Assembly (NCBI GenBank): GCA_028641055.1
Contig: CM054063.1
Span: forward strand, 181,170,756-181,234,755
Direction: 5' to 3'
Source of the DNA: Alopecurus myosuroides
Lineage: Eukaryota > Streptophyta > Magnoliopsida > Poales > Poaceae
Length of the DNA stretch: 64,000 nt
Shown: positions 22,943-35,038 of the stretch, in pieces
How the letters are laid out: each line of letters starts with the position of its first letter
Position numbering within the stretch: the stretch's first letter is position 1
Position numbers and translations under genes: made by a program
The notes under the pieces: generated by a model
Seen by the model: the letters and a program-made list of their open reading frames with translations, nothing else
Told to the model about the DNA's origin: nothing
The model's database searches: none

Positions 22943-23317
22943 AAGTCATACTTATGAAAAATAATCTCACAAAGCATAAATGGAATGGCTGCAAGAAATG
23001 TGCTTCCATCGATTGCAAAATGTGTCGATTCATCATTTATTATTGCTTTTAACTTTGCTTGCACTCTACGGATGTGGTGACACATAGTTTTGGCTTGATC
23101 TGAAGTCAAGGCAAGTTTGTTTATACGCCAATTCATACTTATGAAAGAAAACCTCAAAAATCATAAATGGAATGGCTGCAAGAAATGTGCTTCCATCGAT
23201 TCCAAAGTGTCGATTCATCATTTATTTACTGCTTTTCTCTTTGCTCGCACTCTACGGATGTGGTGACACATAATTTTGGCCTGATCTGAAGTCAACGCAA
23301 GTTTGTTTATACGACAT
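22943..23317. repeat. 187 bp tandem duplication (two copies)
   Basis: A unit containing 'GGAATGGCTGCAAGAAATG' and 'CTCTACGGATGTGGTGACA' occurs at 22943-23129 and again at 23130-23317, with a few differences. It abuts the LINE remnant. A 74-codon minus-strand open frame (23157-22933) is probably incidental. Confidence 0.85.
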
Positions 23318-23329
23318 TTAATACTTCAT

Positions 23330-24439
23330 ACTAAAAATTGCCCATGATTTGTCATGGGAATATGACATCCCAAGAAATAACCATCACACGATGGACTGAT
23401 ACATAATTTCTGTATCATCCATGCTATGCCAAATAGGGCTAGTTTACAATGTTATTATAATCAACATTGCATTAATCTTAATATTTTTGATGATTTAGGG
23501 GGGGGGGGTCCTATAAATTCCTATGCATTTCTATTTATTGTGGGAGGCAGAAAACATCATTTTCTTGTTTTAATGTTTGAAGGGCGGGCCTTCCGGAGTC
23601 TAAAGAAGCAAAAAAACATCCAGGGTCAATTTTTTATGAAGGACAAACAACCAGCATTGGAGGTCCATGAGAGGAGCCACAAGCCTTAAGATGGGCCCCT
23701 GGGTTCGCCGAGCCCCACGAGGCACGCCTAGGATGGTGCCAAGAGGCTCGTATCTCCCATGTCGATCTTATTTTACCTCCATCCCCGTCTTGAGAAAATA
23801 TCCTAAGACGTTGCTTTCCAGAATTTTTCTGAGGTGACGAGAGACCAACAACATTATTATTATTTGGGAGAGGGAAAATCATGTCATGCCGCTTTCGCTG
23901 CCAAGGGGAAATCAACATCTTCGTCAACACAAGCACCTTCTTAGCATGTGGAGGATCTTCTTTATTATCATCAGCACCATCTCCATCAACACCACCAGCA
24001 CCATCTCTGTGATCAACTTCATATCCCCCTCACAATGAGTGTAGACCGGAACCCTGAATAGTTTTCTAGTGATGGTTTAATAATAGGGTTTGACTTTGTG
24101 CTATTCTTTCTAGGGATAAGTTTTCGGATTTAACTCACCCTTGCGAGATCGCGACCCGTTGTCGCTCTATTTTAATATTGTGTTGTATTTCATATGTCAT
24201 TGTTATGATCATGTTTCACCATTGGGAGTACGTAATTCTCATGTTCCTGAGGGCGTAGGATGAATTTGACATGATTTCCATATAGAATTATTGTAGGAGA
24301 ACGTCCAATAGATACCAAAAAATTTCTCTCAAGCTTAAGCAAGAAACCAAGATCCAATGTAGGGTAGTTGCTAGTAACATGGAGATAGTATTAAAATACC
24401 CTCTAAGAACACACATGTTGGAATTTTATCACAAGTAGC
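23330..24439. other. Unassigned intergenic DNA
   Basis: No gene or element ends were recognised. There is a run of ten G near 23498 and CATCA/CACCA-rich simple sequence near 23950-24000. Open frames are short. Confidence 0.5.
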
Positions 24440-24748
24440 CTAATGAGTTATCCTCGTGATCCAATCCGGTCAGCACTACAACAGACGATACCTCCGAGAT
24501 TTTCACATGTACGGCTTGATGACGTCTCATTCTTCTTGATCCAGCAAACACGAGGGAGAGGTATATGTGATCTAAGAGAGCAACACGATGAGATGGAGGG
24601 TATGGTGGAGGTTATCTGTGAACAAGGCTTTACTAAGCGTGCACACATGAGATAAGAGGAGTAGCAGGAGCGGGTGCGACAAGGGACATGGATATGTCTC
24701 TAGAGCCCAATGTGCCTCCCATTCTTTTATAGAGGCTCAGGTGGGCCT
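24440..24748 (-). repeat. Inverted fragment of a Copia LTR 3' part
   Basis: Read on the minus strand, this resembles the R/U5 part of Angela/BARE-1-type LTRs, with a sense 'GGATCAAGAAG' and 'TACATGTG' block and a distal TATA-like 'CTATAAAAGAATGG' near 24735-24722. It lies head-to-head with the plus-strand LTR that follows. The match is from memory and heavily diverged. Confidence 0.4.
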
Positions 24749-26150
24749 TGAAAGGAATATGACCGAGAGGAAATGATAAAGTGGTTATTATCTTATTTCG
24801 TGTTTACGATAAAATTTTATTTCTCATGATTTAATTGTTTTAACCGGAAACATTAATACATGTGTGTCTAATAAACTAACAAGAGTTGCTAGTAACGCCT
24901 CTCGTTTAAATAGCTTGTTGATTAAATGATGATCAAGGTTTCCTGAACATGAACATTAGATGTTGTTAATAACGGGATCGTGTCATTAGGAGAATGATGT
25001 GATAAACACATACCCAAAGTAAGTGTAGCAATACGATCAAGTCATTAAGTTTACATTGTTCATTTGAAGTAAACCTAATTCTTAGACCAAGAGATCAAGT
25101 CAATCACTAACTTCGGAGGAGTGCTTTGGTGACGTCAAACGTCACACTGTAACAGGGTGACTATAAAGGTGGCATTGGTTACTCCCAAATTATTAGTTGA
25201 GACTCAGGAACAATGCGATTTGCAAATGACAAAGAGATATACTATGGGTTCTCTTGGTGATATCATATCGACACCGCTTGCAAGCACATGACTAGGTCAC
25301 AAGGATGTCATATCACAAAACGAGTAAAAGAGTACTTGTCAGTAACAAGATCGAACTAGGTATGGTTGATACCAATGATAGGATCTCGGACAAGTAAAAT
25401 ATCGCGAGAAAAAAGGAATTGGTTACGATGTTTATGGTTCAGACGATCACTAGATTCATCGTTGAATGTGTGGGAGTCATTACATATCTCCAGATTTCGC
25501 TGTTGACTATTGATCGGAGATATGTGTCGATCATGTCTACATATTCATGAATCATAGGGTGACACATATAAGGTTTGAGGACACGTTTGAGTGGATATAG
25601 AATTTCGGAGAAAAGTTTGGACAAGACCATAATTGTTTCGGGTAATTTTGAAATAGTTCAAGGAATTTTTGTCAAATGGTTGTTAATATAATTAAGAAAT
25701 AACTGAAGGGGTTATGTTTTAATGTTTGTTAATGGAACAAGCAAATATTAAAATAAATAAATAAAAATGTTTTGTTTATTTATTAAAGAAAATTTTTCTG
25801 ATTTTTGAGTGGAGATTAAATGGTGTGAGTGGAGCCTCCACTCACATGAAGAGAGGGAGGGGTGGGGGCAGCCATGCTTGTCCGCACCAACCCATTGGGT
25901 TGCCTCCCCCTCCCCTATAAAAGGAGGGAGAGAGATCCCTCTCCTTTATATACTTGTGTCATCTCCCTCTCCCTTGTTCCGCTGCTCCACCTCTTGTTCA
26001 TGCCCTTGGTGAATCCCTGAGCAATGTTTTCTCCACCACACCACGCCGTCATGATGTTGGAGATTCCGGTGGATCATGTACTTATGTTTCCCCGCTGGAT
26101 CAAGTGAACAGAGGTTATCATCAAGATGTACGTGTGATAGAGTGCGGAAA
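24749..26150 (+). repeat. Diverged Angela/WIS/BARE-1-like Copia LTR
   Basis: Several blocks match this abundant Triticeae LTR in order: the start around GGAATATGACC..GGTTATTATC, 'GATAACGGGATCGTGTCATTAGGAGAATGATG' near 24970-25000 and 'AACGTCACACTGTAAC' near 25140. Further along are 'AACGAGTAAAAGAG' and a TATA box (TATAAAA, 25916-25922) before a CT-rich leader. It is shorter than the usual about 1.7 kb and has many small deletions. It stops abruptly against gypsy 2 pol, so the right end is a truncation junction. No internal domain follows, so it is a fragment or solo LTR. Confidence 0.62.
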
Positions 26151-27226
26151 TGCTGCCGGATTTTGTGTCAAAGATCTTTGCAAAAGCATACAACCTAGTT
26201 CTGGTTCCGCTAAGCAATCAAATGACTGTTCACTCTCCGGGACCGCAAATGTTGACTTCCAAGATAAGTATGGACAATCAAATACTAATTGGAGGACGCA
26301 TATTCCTTGCTTCACTCATGTTGCTGGGAAATTCTGACATTGATGTCATTCTGGGCATGGATTGGTTGAAGACCAACGAAGCTAAAATTGACTGTGCTCA
26401 AAAGTCAATAACTCTCTCTCACCCTTCTGGCCAGATAGTCTATTCTCCATATGAATCAAGTTATGTTCAGCTGTTCAACCTCGATGCTAAACCTCTTCCT
26501 GCAATTGAAAATGTTCCGGTGGTTTGTGAATTCCCTGACGTCTTTCCAGAAGAGTTGCCAGGGATGCCTCCGGACAGAGCAGTTGAGTTCGTGATCGAGC
26601 TTGAGCCAGGTACTGCTCCAATCTCTAAGCATCCATATAAGATAGCTCCTCCTGAACTGAAATTGTTGAAGGAGCAAATCGATATGTACATGGAGAAGGG
26701 TTACATTCAGCCTAGTTCCTCCGCTTGGGGTTGCCCAACTCTGTTTGTTGCCAAGAAGGATCAAACAAAAAGACTCGTGGTTGACTATCGTCCTCTCAAC
26801 GAGAAAACCATCAAAAACAAGTATCCAATTCCTCGTATCGATGATCTTTTTGATCAACTTGCTGGAGCCTCAATATTCTCAAAGTTGGACTTGAGGATGG
26901 GTTACCATCAAATAAAGATCAGAAAGGAAGATATTCCTAAGACAGCTTTCAGCACTCGGTACGGTCTATATGAATACACCGTCATGTCCTTTGGTCTCAC
27001 CAATGCACCGGTGACGTTCTCAAGACTCATGAATTCTGTCTTCCATGAATACCTCGACAAGTTCGTTGTGGTATATCTCGATGACATTCTGGTCTACTCA
27101 AAATCCGAGGAAGAGCATGGAGAACACCTTCGTCTCACTCTCATGAAACTTCGCGAGCATCGTCTATATGCCAAGTTATCCAAATGTGAGTTCTGGATTC
27201 CAGAAGTTGCTTACCTTGGTCATATC
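26150..27226 (+). pseudogene. Gypsy 2 pol, 5' part: protease remnant and reverse transcriptase
   Basis: The open frame begins inside the C-terminal half of the aspartic protease ([12 protein letters not shown]); the D-T-G catalytic motif upstream is gone. It continues through the linker ([17 protein letters not shown]) into reverse transcriptase with [22 protein letters not shown] and the catalytic YLDD at 27074-27085. It breaks at CAT-ATC (27221-27226), where the copia element inserted. Rejoining across 27227-39124 keeps the frame, so the gene was open when the insertion occurred. Reverse transcriptase copies element RNA into DNA in cytoplasmic particles. This copy cannot work, being truncated and interrupted. 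Confidence 0.9.
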
Positions 27227-28598
27227 TGAAAGTGCACTATGGTCAACTAGAGGGGGGGGGGGTGAATAGGTTGACTACCAATTTTTCTTTTCTTTTTCTT
27301 TTAAGGGGCTTAGTAAGATAAGATACGATTCTCTAGATGTGCAACTAAGTGAACAACCTATGTGAAGAGAGTAGTATGCGCAACGGAAGTAAAGCGTAAG
27401 GTAGTAAAGCAAACAACAAGTGTAAACAAGGAGACAAGGATATGTTTCACCGTAGTTCCTTCTCAAAGAGAAGTACGTCTACGTTGGAGAGGTGGGGAGC
27501 CACCTAGGCGCTCCTCAATAGCACGGTTGTGCACACCTTGTTCTCCTTGAGCTTCTCCGGTGAGGGAGATGCTCGTTTCCACTATGAGGTCGACTTGAAG
27601 GCGTTGACCAAACCTTTACAAGGGCTTGAGGTCACTCCACAAGGATGGAGGCTCTCAAGCAATCCGTAGCTTCTTGCAACAAGGTGGAAACTACAAGCAC
27701 GAGATCTACTAAGGTTTCTAGGCCTCAAGTAGGATTCTAGATCTACTAGGTTGTGGTGGATGGATTTGAAATTCCTTTGGTGGAAGTGTGGATCTAGGTC
27801 TCCTCTAGCTCTCCACCAAGTTTGAGAGTGATTGGGTGGACGGAGAGAGAGATCTAAGAGGTTGAAGCTTTCATTAATGGCTAGGAGAGAGAGTGGAAAA
27901 AGCTTAGCATTTATGAGGTAGGTGAAGGGGTATTTATACTCTTGGCCACGAAGTAGCCGTTTGCAGTCCAGTGCACCGGAGGCTCCGGTGGTTTCACCGG
28001 AGGCTCCGGTGGGTCTTCTTTGCACTGCGCAGTTGCGCAGTGCCTTATCCTTTTTGCGCTGCAGAGGAGGCCGGAGGCTCCGGTGGACCGAGCGGAGGTT
28101 CCGCCCACCGGACCCGCACCGGAGGCTCCGGTGGAACCTCCGCCACTTTCCAACAGAAGGGGTGCCGAGCGGAGCTAGCACCGGACCCTTCACCGGAGGC
28201 CATTTGCCCTAGCGCCAGGGGGCCACCGGATGTCCACCGGAGGCTCCGGTGGAACCTCCGCCACTTTCCAACAGAAGGGTGTTTGGGCGGAGGGACCACC
28301 GGATGCACACCGGATCCTTTTTGCACACAGGCTGAGTGGCAGCAGCGGGCTGAGCCTCCGGTGGATTCACCGGAGCCTCCGGTGGATTTACCGGAGCCTC
28401 CGGTGGATTCACCGGAGCTTCCGCCCCTGCATATTTTGGCTTCCTGGGATCCTTTCTCTTAGCACTTTTCGAATATATTAAGCATTAGCCCCATAGATAT
28501 AGTGAACCTAATAACCTGGGCATTTTCATCATTTGAACAAACATTAGATCCAACAATTATGTTGTCATATAATTACCAAAACGGACGATGATCTTTCA
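27227..28598 (-). repeat. 3' LTR of the Sirevirus element
   Basis: 1,372 bp. On the minus strand it holds an array of CACCGGAGGCTCCGGTGG-type palindromes (28430-27970) followed by a TATA box (AGTATAAATA, 27940-27931). The array therefore occupies the U3 enhancer position. Confidence 0.95.
27970..28430. repeat. Palindromic CACCGGAG(G/C)CTCCGGTG array in the 3' LTR
   Basis: About ten full or partial copies of a 16-18 bp near-palindrome, mixed with 'GGAACCTCCGCCACTTTCCAACAG' segments that occur twice. The spacing is irregular. These are not CRISPR repeats because there are no uniform spacers. Confidence 0.9.
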
Positions 28599-28625
28599 AT
28601 CTCCCCCTTTTTGGTAATTGATGAC
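28599..28625 (-). other. Polypurine tract and conserved 3' end motif of the Sirevirus
   Basis: The minus strand reads ..CAATTACCAAAAAGGGGGAGAT directly before the LTR start TGAAAGATC. It is the typical Sirevirus plus-strand primer site. Similar purine cores recur upstream near 28668-28676, 28938-28945 and 31588-31596. Confidence 0.85.
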
Positions 28626-28993
28626 AACATAATTATTTGCATGATTACGGACTCAACATGAACGGAGCTCCCCCTAAAGATATGCTCCTTTCATATTGAG
28701 ATCACTAAGACATGATATAAACTAATAATAATATGACAATGATAACACATATCACATAGATAATATGAAACGAGGTTCACACATGATCACAATATAGCGA
28801 GGTTCATGATAGATACGAATATGATAAACAACCGAAGTTCCAAATAGTTCAAATCAAATTCCCTCAAGCAAAAGAGAGATGCAAATCAAAGAAAGCTTGA
28901 GGGACCATGCAAATGCCCGTTGCCTAATATATCTTTCTCCCCCTTTGGCATCAAGATACCAAAAGAGGGAGAGCCAAGTGCTAACGCCCCAAA

Positions 28994-30791
28994 TCATTCG
29001 GAGGATGTGGGAGATGCTTCCGGAGCCGGGGAGGGAACACGGTGAGAACTAGTGGCTTCGTCTCCTTCTTCCTCGGACCATTCAATGAGCTTGCCCTTGG
29101 AGTCCTTAGCTTGCCAAGCATCCCAATCTGTGATGCTGTCAAGAACCGGGGATTCAATGGAGAGACCCTCTTCACGGAGACGTTCACGAGATGCTTGAGC
29201 CTTTTTACGTGCCTTGAGTTCCGCATCATAATGTGCCTCCCATTGATGTTGCTCAATCTTTTTGTTCAAGCAAAATACTTTCTTGAGAGCCCGAGCCATC
29301 CATTTGAAGGCATTGCTAGAAGGAGGGGGTTGAGATGGACCCTCGGGTTCCGCTTCCTCATCCACAATGATGTGAGGCCGAGCCTTGTGCTTGCGAACAG
29401 CTGGAGTGGGATGCACAACGGGCTCGGTGTGATTCTTCATGAGGAGCCTCTTTTCCGTATGAGAGATCCAAAGAGAATCATCCAAAGGATCATCCGGAAA
29501 CCTAGCATTCCACACCTTCAATATAATTTTCATGATGAAAGGACCAAAGCAAGCATTCCTTCGGTTGGCAATGACATGCCACATCTCGTTCCAAATGTAG
29601 TCAAGGACATCAAGCTTGCGAGGAGTGGCATCCATACGGTGTTGATGAGTGAGAAGCAACAAGTTCTTCATGAAACCTTGAATCTCATCCACATTGCCCG
29701 CCTTTGGATTGATAGTCTCTCTATAGACCCGTAACATGATGTCATAGGTGGGATAGAGACCCTTGACGAAGCCCACGGCATATTTCTTCCAATGATAGAG
29801 GGGAGTGAGGTCATCCTTTGAATTAGCTTGAGCGGAGTGAACTCGAAACCACCCATTAGCAAATTCTTCTCCGTTGGCAAAAGGACCAAAATCTGGGTAG
29901 CCACCAAGCAGAGTGCCAACATCCTTCCAAGTGATGTCAAGTTGTTTGTCCTTGGTCATCCAAATGAGGTGGCGGTTGGTCTCATTGCCAAGATGAACTG
30001 TGGCAAGGAACTGACAGACGAGCTCTTCATCAAAGTCTTGTTGAAGGGTGATAATGGGACGGAGGCCAAACTTCTCAATGACCTCAAGGGCCTCCCCAAA
30101 GTACTTGTGGTTGCGTTCCATGTGACCAATGCTTATAGCATGTTGGGGGACCACATTTTCCTTGGGCTTCCTCATCAAGATCTCCTTGAATATCTGTCCT
30201 TGGAAGGCGGTGTGGAAACGCGGATCCTTGCCCCGGAATTGGGGCATTTGGCGGTCACGGGCAATGACATAGGGATTTTCCCTTCTTTCCTTGATAAATG
30301 TCCCATCGGACATCTTGGATGCGGTTGGTGCGGTGTTCTTCCTTGGCAAGGTCTTCTCGGGAGCCGGAAATCTCTTGCGCTTGCCTTGAGTACGGTCAAG
30401 TTCCTCTTGAATCTCATCCACGGGAGGTGGGTTGCGGCGGCCCGTGGACTTGTACCTTACTCCTTTCCCTTTGGAGCCGGAAGCATCTATCATAAAAATC
30501 GAGAAGAGCAAGAAAAACAAGTAAAGCTCGAGTCAAATAAGGCACGCACAAACCAAAGAACCAAGATATTCATGGTGTTAGGGTTGAATAATCTAGGGTT
30601 AGGGCAACTTCCCATGGAACCGCAACGATTCAAGCCTAACATGGATTATCTAGGTTGCTAGGGTGAGTACTCGAGAAAATCCACTCCTAAAACTCCAAAC
30701 CACAAATCTAGAATGCTAGAACATGAACTCCTATGCATCTCATCCATCAACTAGATGAGAGAGAGAGAGAGCACATACCGGCTTCATCCAT
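28994..30791 (-). CDS. Third ORF of the Sirevirus element, function unknown
   Basis: The open frame 30520-28994 encodes a largely hydrophilic protein ending ..PEASPTSSE. The hydrophobic first residues (MFFLLFSIFMI) are probably intronic. A better model uses ATG at 30791, a 13 nt coding exon ending GCCG|GTATGT (30779), and an acceptor TATGATAG at 30488-30487. The 292 bp intron keeps phase and gives 501 residues. No transmembrane anchor or envelope feature is visible, although env-like ORFs occupy this site in other Sireviruses. The middle (about residues 100-330, with WMTKDKQLDITWKDVG and LDVLDYIWNEMWHVI) resembles a domain annotated only as plant-transposon protein; that match is from memory. 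The C-terminus is Lys/Arg/Glu-rich and helical. A palindrome array (31000-31190) lies just upstream, where a separate promoter would be. Confidence 0.7.
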
Positions 30792-30999
30792 GGTGGAGAA
30801 AGGAGGAGGGAAGGTTCCCGGGGCGTCCCGAGGCGAGGAGGAGGTCTCCCCGCGGTGGAGCACCCAAATCCGGCGGCGGTGAGCTTGGGGGCGGCGGCGG
30901 TTGAGAGGAAGAAGATGGGGGCGTGGGGGGGAAAATGAGATTGGATCTCACTTACCCCCGTGCGCCCCAATCTTTAACCGCAGTGATTTTCCGCCGGCG

Positions 31000-31190
31000 G
31001 AACCTCCGGTGGTTTCACCGGAGCCTCCGCTCCCGCCAGCGGAGCCTCCGGTGGGATCACCGGAGCCTCCGCTCCTGTCCCAAAACTTTAAGTTTTGGCC
31101 CGCTGAGTCACAGGGACCCAGCGGAGCCTCCGGTGAGGTACCGGTGGACAGCCCCGGCGGAGCCTCCGGTGGATTCACCGGAGGTTCCGC
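31000..31190. repeat. Palindromic CCGGTGG/CCGGAG array upstream of ORF3
   Basis: Five or more copies of the same GGAGCCTCCGGTGG-type palindrome found in the LTRs, placed between the end of pol (31654) and the start of ORF3 (30791). It may duplicate the LTR regulatory array. Confidence 0.88.
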
Positions 31191-31653
31191 CCAAATGAAT
31201 TTCAGCGCGCCGAGATTGGAAAAACTCGAGCAATACAATAAGAGCAACGGTTTGGGCAAGTGGGGCTTGGGTTTGAAAAAACTTTTTACTGTCATACGAG
31301 AGACATTGCTCGACGGGGTTCGCAAGAACCATAAAACAAGTAAAAAACCGAACCCGTACGAGTTGTCAAGATGAGGATATAAAGTGAGAAAATGATCAAA
31401 AACACCTCAAGGGTTGGTGGCCGAGGCCACCATGTTTGAGTGTGTAACTTGGCACCGCGAAGATATATCTTGGGTCCAAAATTACTACTCACAATTAAGC
31501 ACAATGAGTCACAACTTGACTAGATATGCAATGATTGATTGATTTTCGCATAATAGAAGGAGTGCATACTCATGAGTTGAGTAGCGCTCCCCCTATATCC
31601 ATGCCTACACCTAGACGAGATAGCAAGTATAATGAGGGTAGATATGCAAGGTT

Positions 31654-34600
31654 TCAAGTGAAGTTGGAGGAATCTATGACATTTAGTTCATTCCTCAAAG
31701 CTCGAAATCTTGGTTCATCAAGGGCCTTCGTGAAAATATCGGCAAGTTGATCCGTGGTGGAGACATAAGAGAGATCAATATCACCTTTCTCAACATGATC
31801 CCGAATAAAGTGATGACGAATCTCAATATGCTTCGTCTTGGAGTGAAGAACCGGGTTGTAGGCGATCTTGATAGCACTCTCATTGTCACAAAGAAGAGGC
31901 ACCTTGTCAAAATGAATACCATAATCCTTCAAGGTTTGCCTCATCCATAGCAATTGGGCACAACAACTTGCCGCGGAGATATACTCAGCCTCGGTGGTGG
32001 AGAGAGCAATACAATTTTGCTTCTTGGAAGACCAACAAACCAAGGAGCGGCCAAGAAATTGGCAACCCCCGGATGTGGACTTCCTATCCGTCTTCTCTCC
32101 CGCATAATCCGCATCCGAGTAACCAATGAGCTGAAAGCTTGAACCCTTGGGGTACCAAAGACCGAAGTTTGGGGTATGAACTAGATATCGAAAGATTCGT
32201 TTCACGGCTTCCAAATGACTTTGCCTCGGAGAGGCTTGAAACCTTGCACATTTACCTACGCTATACATGATATCGGGTCTAGATGCACAAAGGTAAAGCA
32301 AAGAGCCAATCATGGAGCGGTATACCTTTTGATCTACCTCTTTCCCATTAGGGTCGGGTTTCAAGTCGGTGGTTGTGGACATAGGGGTCTTCATAGGTTT
32401 GGCATCATTCATATTAAATCTCTTGAGCATGTCTTGAGTATATTTGGCTTGTTTGATGAAGGTTCCTTCATAATATTGATTCACTTCGAAGCCAAGAAAG
32501 AATTCCAACTCTCCCATCATAGACATCTCAAACCTATCGGTCATAAGCTTGCAAAACTCCTCATTGAACAAGGTGTTAGTAGACCCAAAAATGATGTCAT
32601 CCACATAGAGTTGGCATATGAACAAGTCACCTCCAACCGTCTTCGTAAAGAGTGTGGGATCAATTAAACCAACATTAAACCCGCGATCTACTAGAAACTC
32701 TTTAAGGTGCTCATACCACGCACGTGGAGCTTGTTTAAGTCCATAGAGCGCCTTATCAAGTTTATAGACATGATCGGGGTGGTTGGGATCCTCGAAACCC
32801 GGAGGTTGCTTGACATATACTAACTCATTAATGGGACCATTAAGAAAAGCACTTTTGACATCCATTTGTTGTAATTTGAAGTTATGATGAGATGCATAGG
32901 CAAGTAAGATACGAATGGATTCAAGGCGAGCTACGGGGGCAAAAGTTTCACCGAAATCGATACCTTCGACTTGAGAAAAACCTTGGGCCACCAATCTTGC
33001 CTTGTTGCGAATGACAATACCATCTTTGTCTTGCTTGTTCTTGAACACCCATTTGGTACCAATAACATTTTTGCAATCCTTGGGTCTTGGCACTAATTTC
33101 CACACCTTGTTGCGCTCGAAGTTATTGAGTTCCTCATGCATGGCTTCAAGCCAATCTTGATCTTCGAGAGCTTCATATACCTTCTTGGGTTCAATGAAGG
33201 AGACGAATGCATGAGCCTTGCTAAAATCCGCCAATTGCCTTCTAGTGACCACTCTTCCACGAACTTGACCAAGAATCATGTCCTCCGTATGACCCGCTCG
33301 TTCAAGATTCTCTTGCCTTCTCTTTGCTCTTCGAGCCAATATCTCCTCCAAAGATTCCTTGGATATGGATTGAGAATCACCTTCTTCATCGGAGACATGT
33401 CCATCTTCATTTTGCCCTTGATCAATAATGGGTGATGAATCACCACTAGGTTGAGCATTCTCAACAATAGTAGAATCTTGATCATGATTTAGGTGTGTTG
33501 CTTGGCCTTGGTCATTAGCTTGGCCTTGATCGTTAGCTTGAGGGCTTGGTGCATCTTGTTGGATAGCTTGATCATCAATGGGTGTAGTCAATGGCTCCAC
33601 TTGAGTGGGGCATAGTCCTTCTCCCTCCGTCATCCGGTAACCCTCAATGGGAATTATTTCACCAATCCCCATTCTTCTTATGACGATGGGAGGAATTGCA
33701 TCTCCTACAACACCATGATCTATACGCCCCCCTTGGGAGCCATTATCCTCATCAAACACCACGTCTATAGCTTCTTCAACTTGTCCGGTGGACTTGTTGT
33801 AGACTCTATAGGCGTGAGCGTTTGTGGCATAACCAACAAAAATGCCCTCATAAGATCTAGTCTCAAATTTTGACAACCGTTTACCTTTCTTGCGAATGAA
33901 GCACTTGCAACCGAAGACCTTGAAGTAAGATACATCCGGTTTCTTACCCGTGAGAATCTCATAAGGGGTCTTGTTCAAGATCTTGCGAAGATATAACCGG
34001 TTGGTGGCGTGACATGCGGTGGAGACGGCTTCGGCCCAAAAGTTATAGGGAGAGGAGAACTCCGCAATCATAGTTCTAGCCGCATCCATCAAAGTCCGGT
34101 TCTTTCTCTCCGCAACACCATTTTGTTGAGGGGTATAAGGAGTGGAGTATTGATGAGCAATGCCCTCTTCACTAAGAAAACCCTCAACGGTGTAGTTCTT
34201 GAACTCCGAGCCATTGTCACTCCGGATAGCCAATATGGTAGCATTGTGTTGGCGCTCGACTAGAGTGATGAACTCGATGACTCTACTTTGAGTTTCACTT
34301 TTCCTCTTGAAGAAATACACCCAACAATATCTTGAATAGTCATCCACAATTACCAAACAATACTTCTTTCCTCCGAGACTATCATAGGATAGTGGACCAA
34401 AGAGATCTAAGTGAATGAGCTCGAGAATTCTTGTAGTGGAGATAGATGTCTTGGTTGGGTGTTGTTCTCCATGTTGCTTCCCAAAGGTGCAAGAGCTACA
34501 CACACGATCTTTAGCAAATTTAGCTTTGGTTAGTCCTAGAACGTGATTGCCACTTTGGAGATCATGTAACATTCTCATATTGGTGTGGGCTAGTCGGCGA

Positions 34601-35028
34601 TGCCAAAGCCACCCCACATCAACTTTAGCCATTAGGCATGTCGCGGCACACGTGTCTTCTTTAGAGAAGTCCACTACATACATGCCGTTCTCGACAAACC
34701 CAACAAAGGCTACTTTAAGAGATGTCTCCCAAGTGACAATCACACTCTCTTTATTAAAGAACGAGGTGAAACCACAATTTGCAAGTTGAAGAACGGACAT
34801 CAAATTATAGCCAAGGGACTCAACAAGGAGAACATTCTCAATTGATAAATCATTCGAGATTGCTACCTTGCCTCGTCCCAATACCTTAAGCTCGGACTTA
34901 TCACCAATAGTGACGCAATTGAGATGAGGTAGAGGAGGTTCAAGATTGCTTATTGCGTCAAGGCTTCCGGTCATATGTTGGGATGCACCACTATCCACTG
35001 TCCATTTGTTAGACCCGGAAGCATTTCC
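31654..35028 (-). CDS. Sirevirus pol: protease, integrase, reverse transcriptase, RNase H
   Basis: Open from codon 35028 after a UAG at 35031-35029 to the stop at 31654; the first motif is [11 protein letters not shown] (aspartic protease). Next come the GAG-pre-integrase motif [11 protein letters not shown] and integrase, with catalytic residues in [16 protein letters not shown] and NGVAERKN. The RT then shows [22 protein letters not shown] and YVDDIIFGS, followed by RNase H ([23 protein letters not shown]). The order PR-INT-RT-RH defines Ty1/copia. About 1,114 codons from the protease, full length and undamaged. It reads in the +1 frame relative to gag, and no ATG is available at the front, so expression must depend on gag. 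Confidence 0.94.
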   Translation of the reverse strand, partial: GNASGSNKWTVDSGASQHMTGSLDAISNLEPPLPHLNCVTIGDKSELKVLGRGKVAISNDLSIENVLLVESLGYNLMSVLQLANCGFTSFFNKESVIVTWETSLKVAFVGFVENGMYVVDFSKEDTCAATCLMAKVDVGWLWHRRLAHTNMRMLHDLQSGNHVLGLTKAKFAKDRVCSSCTFGKQHGEQHPTKTSISTTRILELIHLDLFGPLSYDSLGGKKYCLVIVDDYSRYCWVYFFKRKSETQSRVIEFITLVERQHNATILAIRSDNGSEFKNYTVEGFLSEEGIAHQYSTPYTPQQNGVAERKNRTLMDAARTMIAEFSSPYNFWAEAVSTACHATNRLYLRKILNKTPYEILTGKKPDVSYFKVFGCKCFIRKKGKRLSKFETRSYEGIFVGYATNAHAYRVYNKSTGQVEEAIDVVFDEDNGSQGGRIDHGVVGDAIPPIVIRRMGIGEIIPIEGYRMTEGEGLCPTQVEPLTTPIDDQAIQQDAPSPQANDQGQANDQGQATHLNHDQDSTIVENAQPSGDSSPIIDQGQNEDGHVSDEEGDSQSISKESLEEILARRAKRRQENLERAGHTEDMILGQVRGRVVTRRQLADFSKAHAFVSFIEPKKVYEALEDQDWLEAMHEELNNFERNKVWKLVPRPKDCKNVIGTKWVFKNKQDKDGIVIRNKARLVAQGFSQVEGIDFGETFAPVARLESIRILLAYASHHNFKLQQMDVKSAFLNGPINELVYVKQPPGFEDPNHPDHVYKLDKALYGLKQAPRAWYEHLKEFLVDRGFNVGLIDPTLFTKTVGGDLFICQLYVDDIIFGSTNTLFNEEFCKLMTDRFEMSMMGELEFFLGFEVNQYYEGTFIKQAKYTQDMLKRFNMNDAKPMKTPMSTTTDLKPDPNGKEVDQKVYRSMIGSLLYLCASRPDIMYSVGKCARFQASPRQSHLEAVKRIFRYLVHTPNFGLWYPKGSSFQLIGYSDADYAGEKTDRKSTSGGCQFLGRSLVCWSSKKQNCIALSTTEAEYISAASCCAQLLWMRQTLKDYGIHFDKVPLLCDNESAIKIAYNPVLHSKTKHIEIRHHFIRDHVEKGDIDLSYVSTTDQLADIFTKALDEPRFRALRNELNVIDSSNFT

Positions 35029-35038
35029 CTACAAGAGA

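Noticed and set aside
27970..28430. Regular short palindromic repeats suggesting CRISPR
   Set aside because: Spacing is irregular, there are no unique equal-length spacers or cas genes, and the array lies in a plant LTR.
28994..30520. Sirevirus ORF3 as an envelope protein with N-terminal signal
   Set aside because: The hydrophobic start is encoded by a pyrimidine-rich stretch ending in TATGATAG, better explained as an intron acceptor; no other membrane segment is seen.
29042..30661. Plus-strand frames of 230 and 277 codons opposite ORF3
   Set aside because: They are antisense to the well-supported ORF3 and show no domain.
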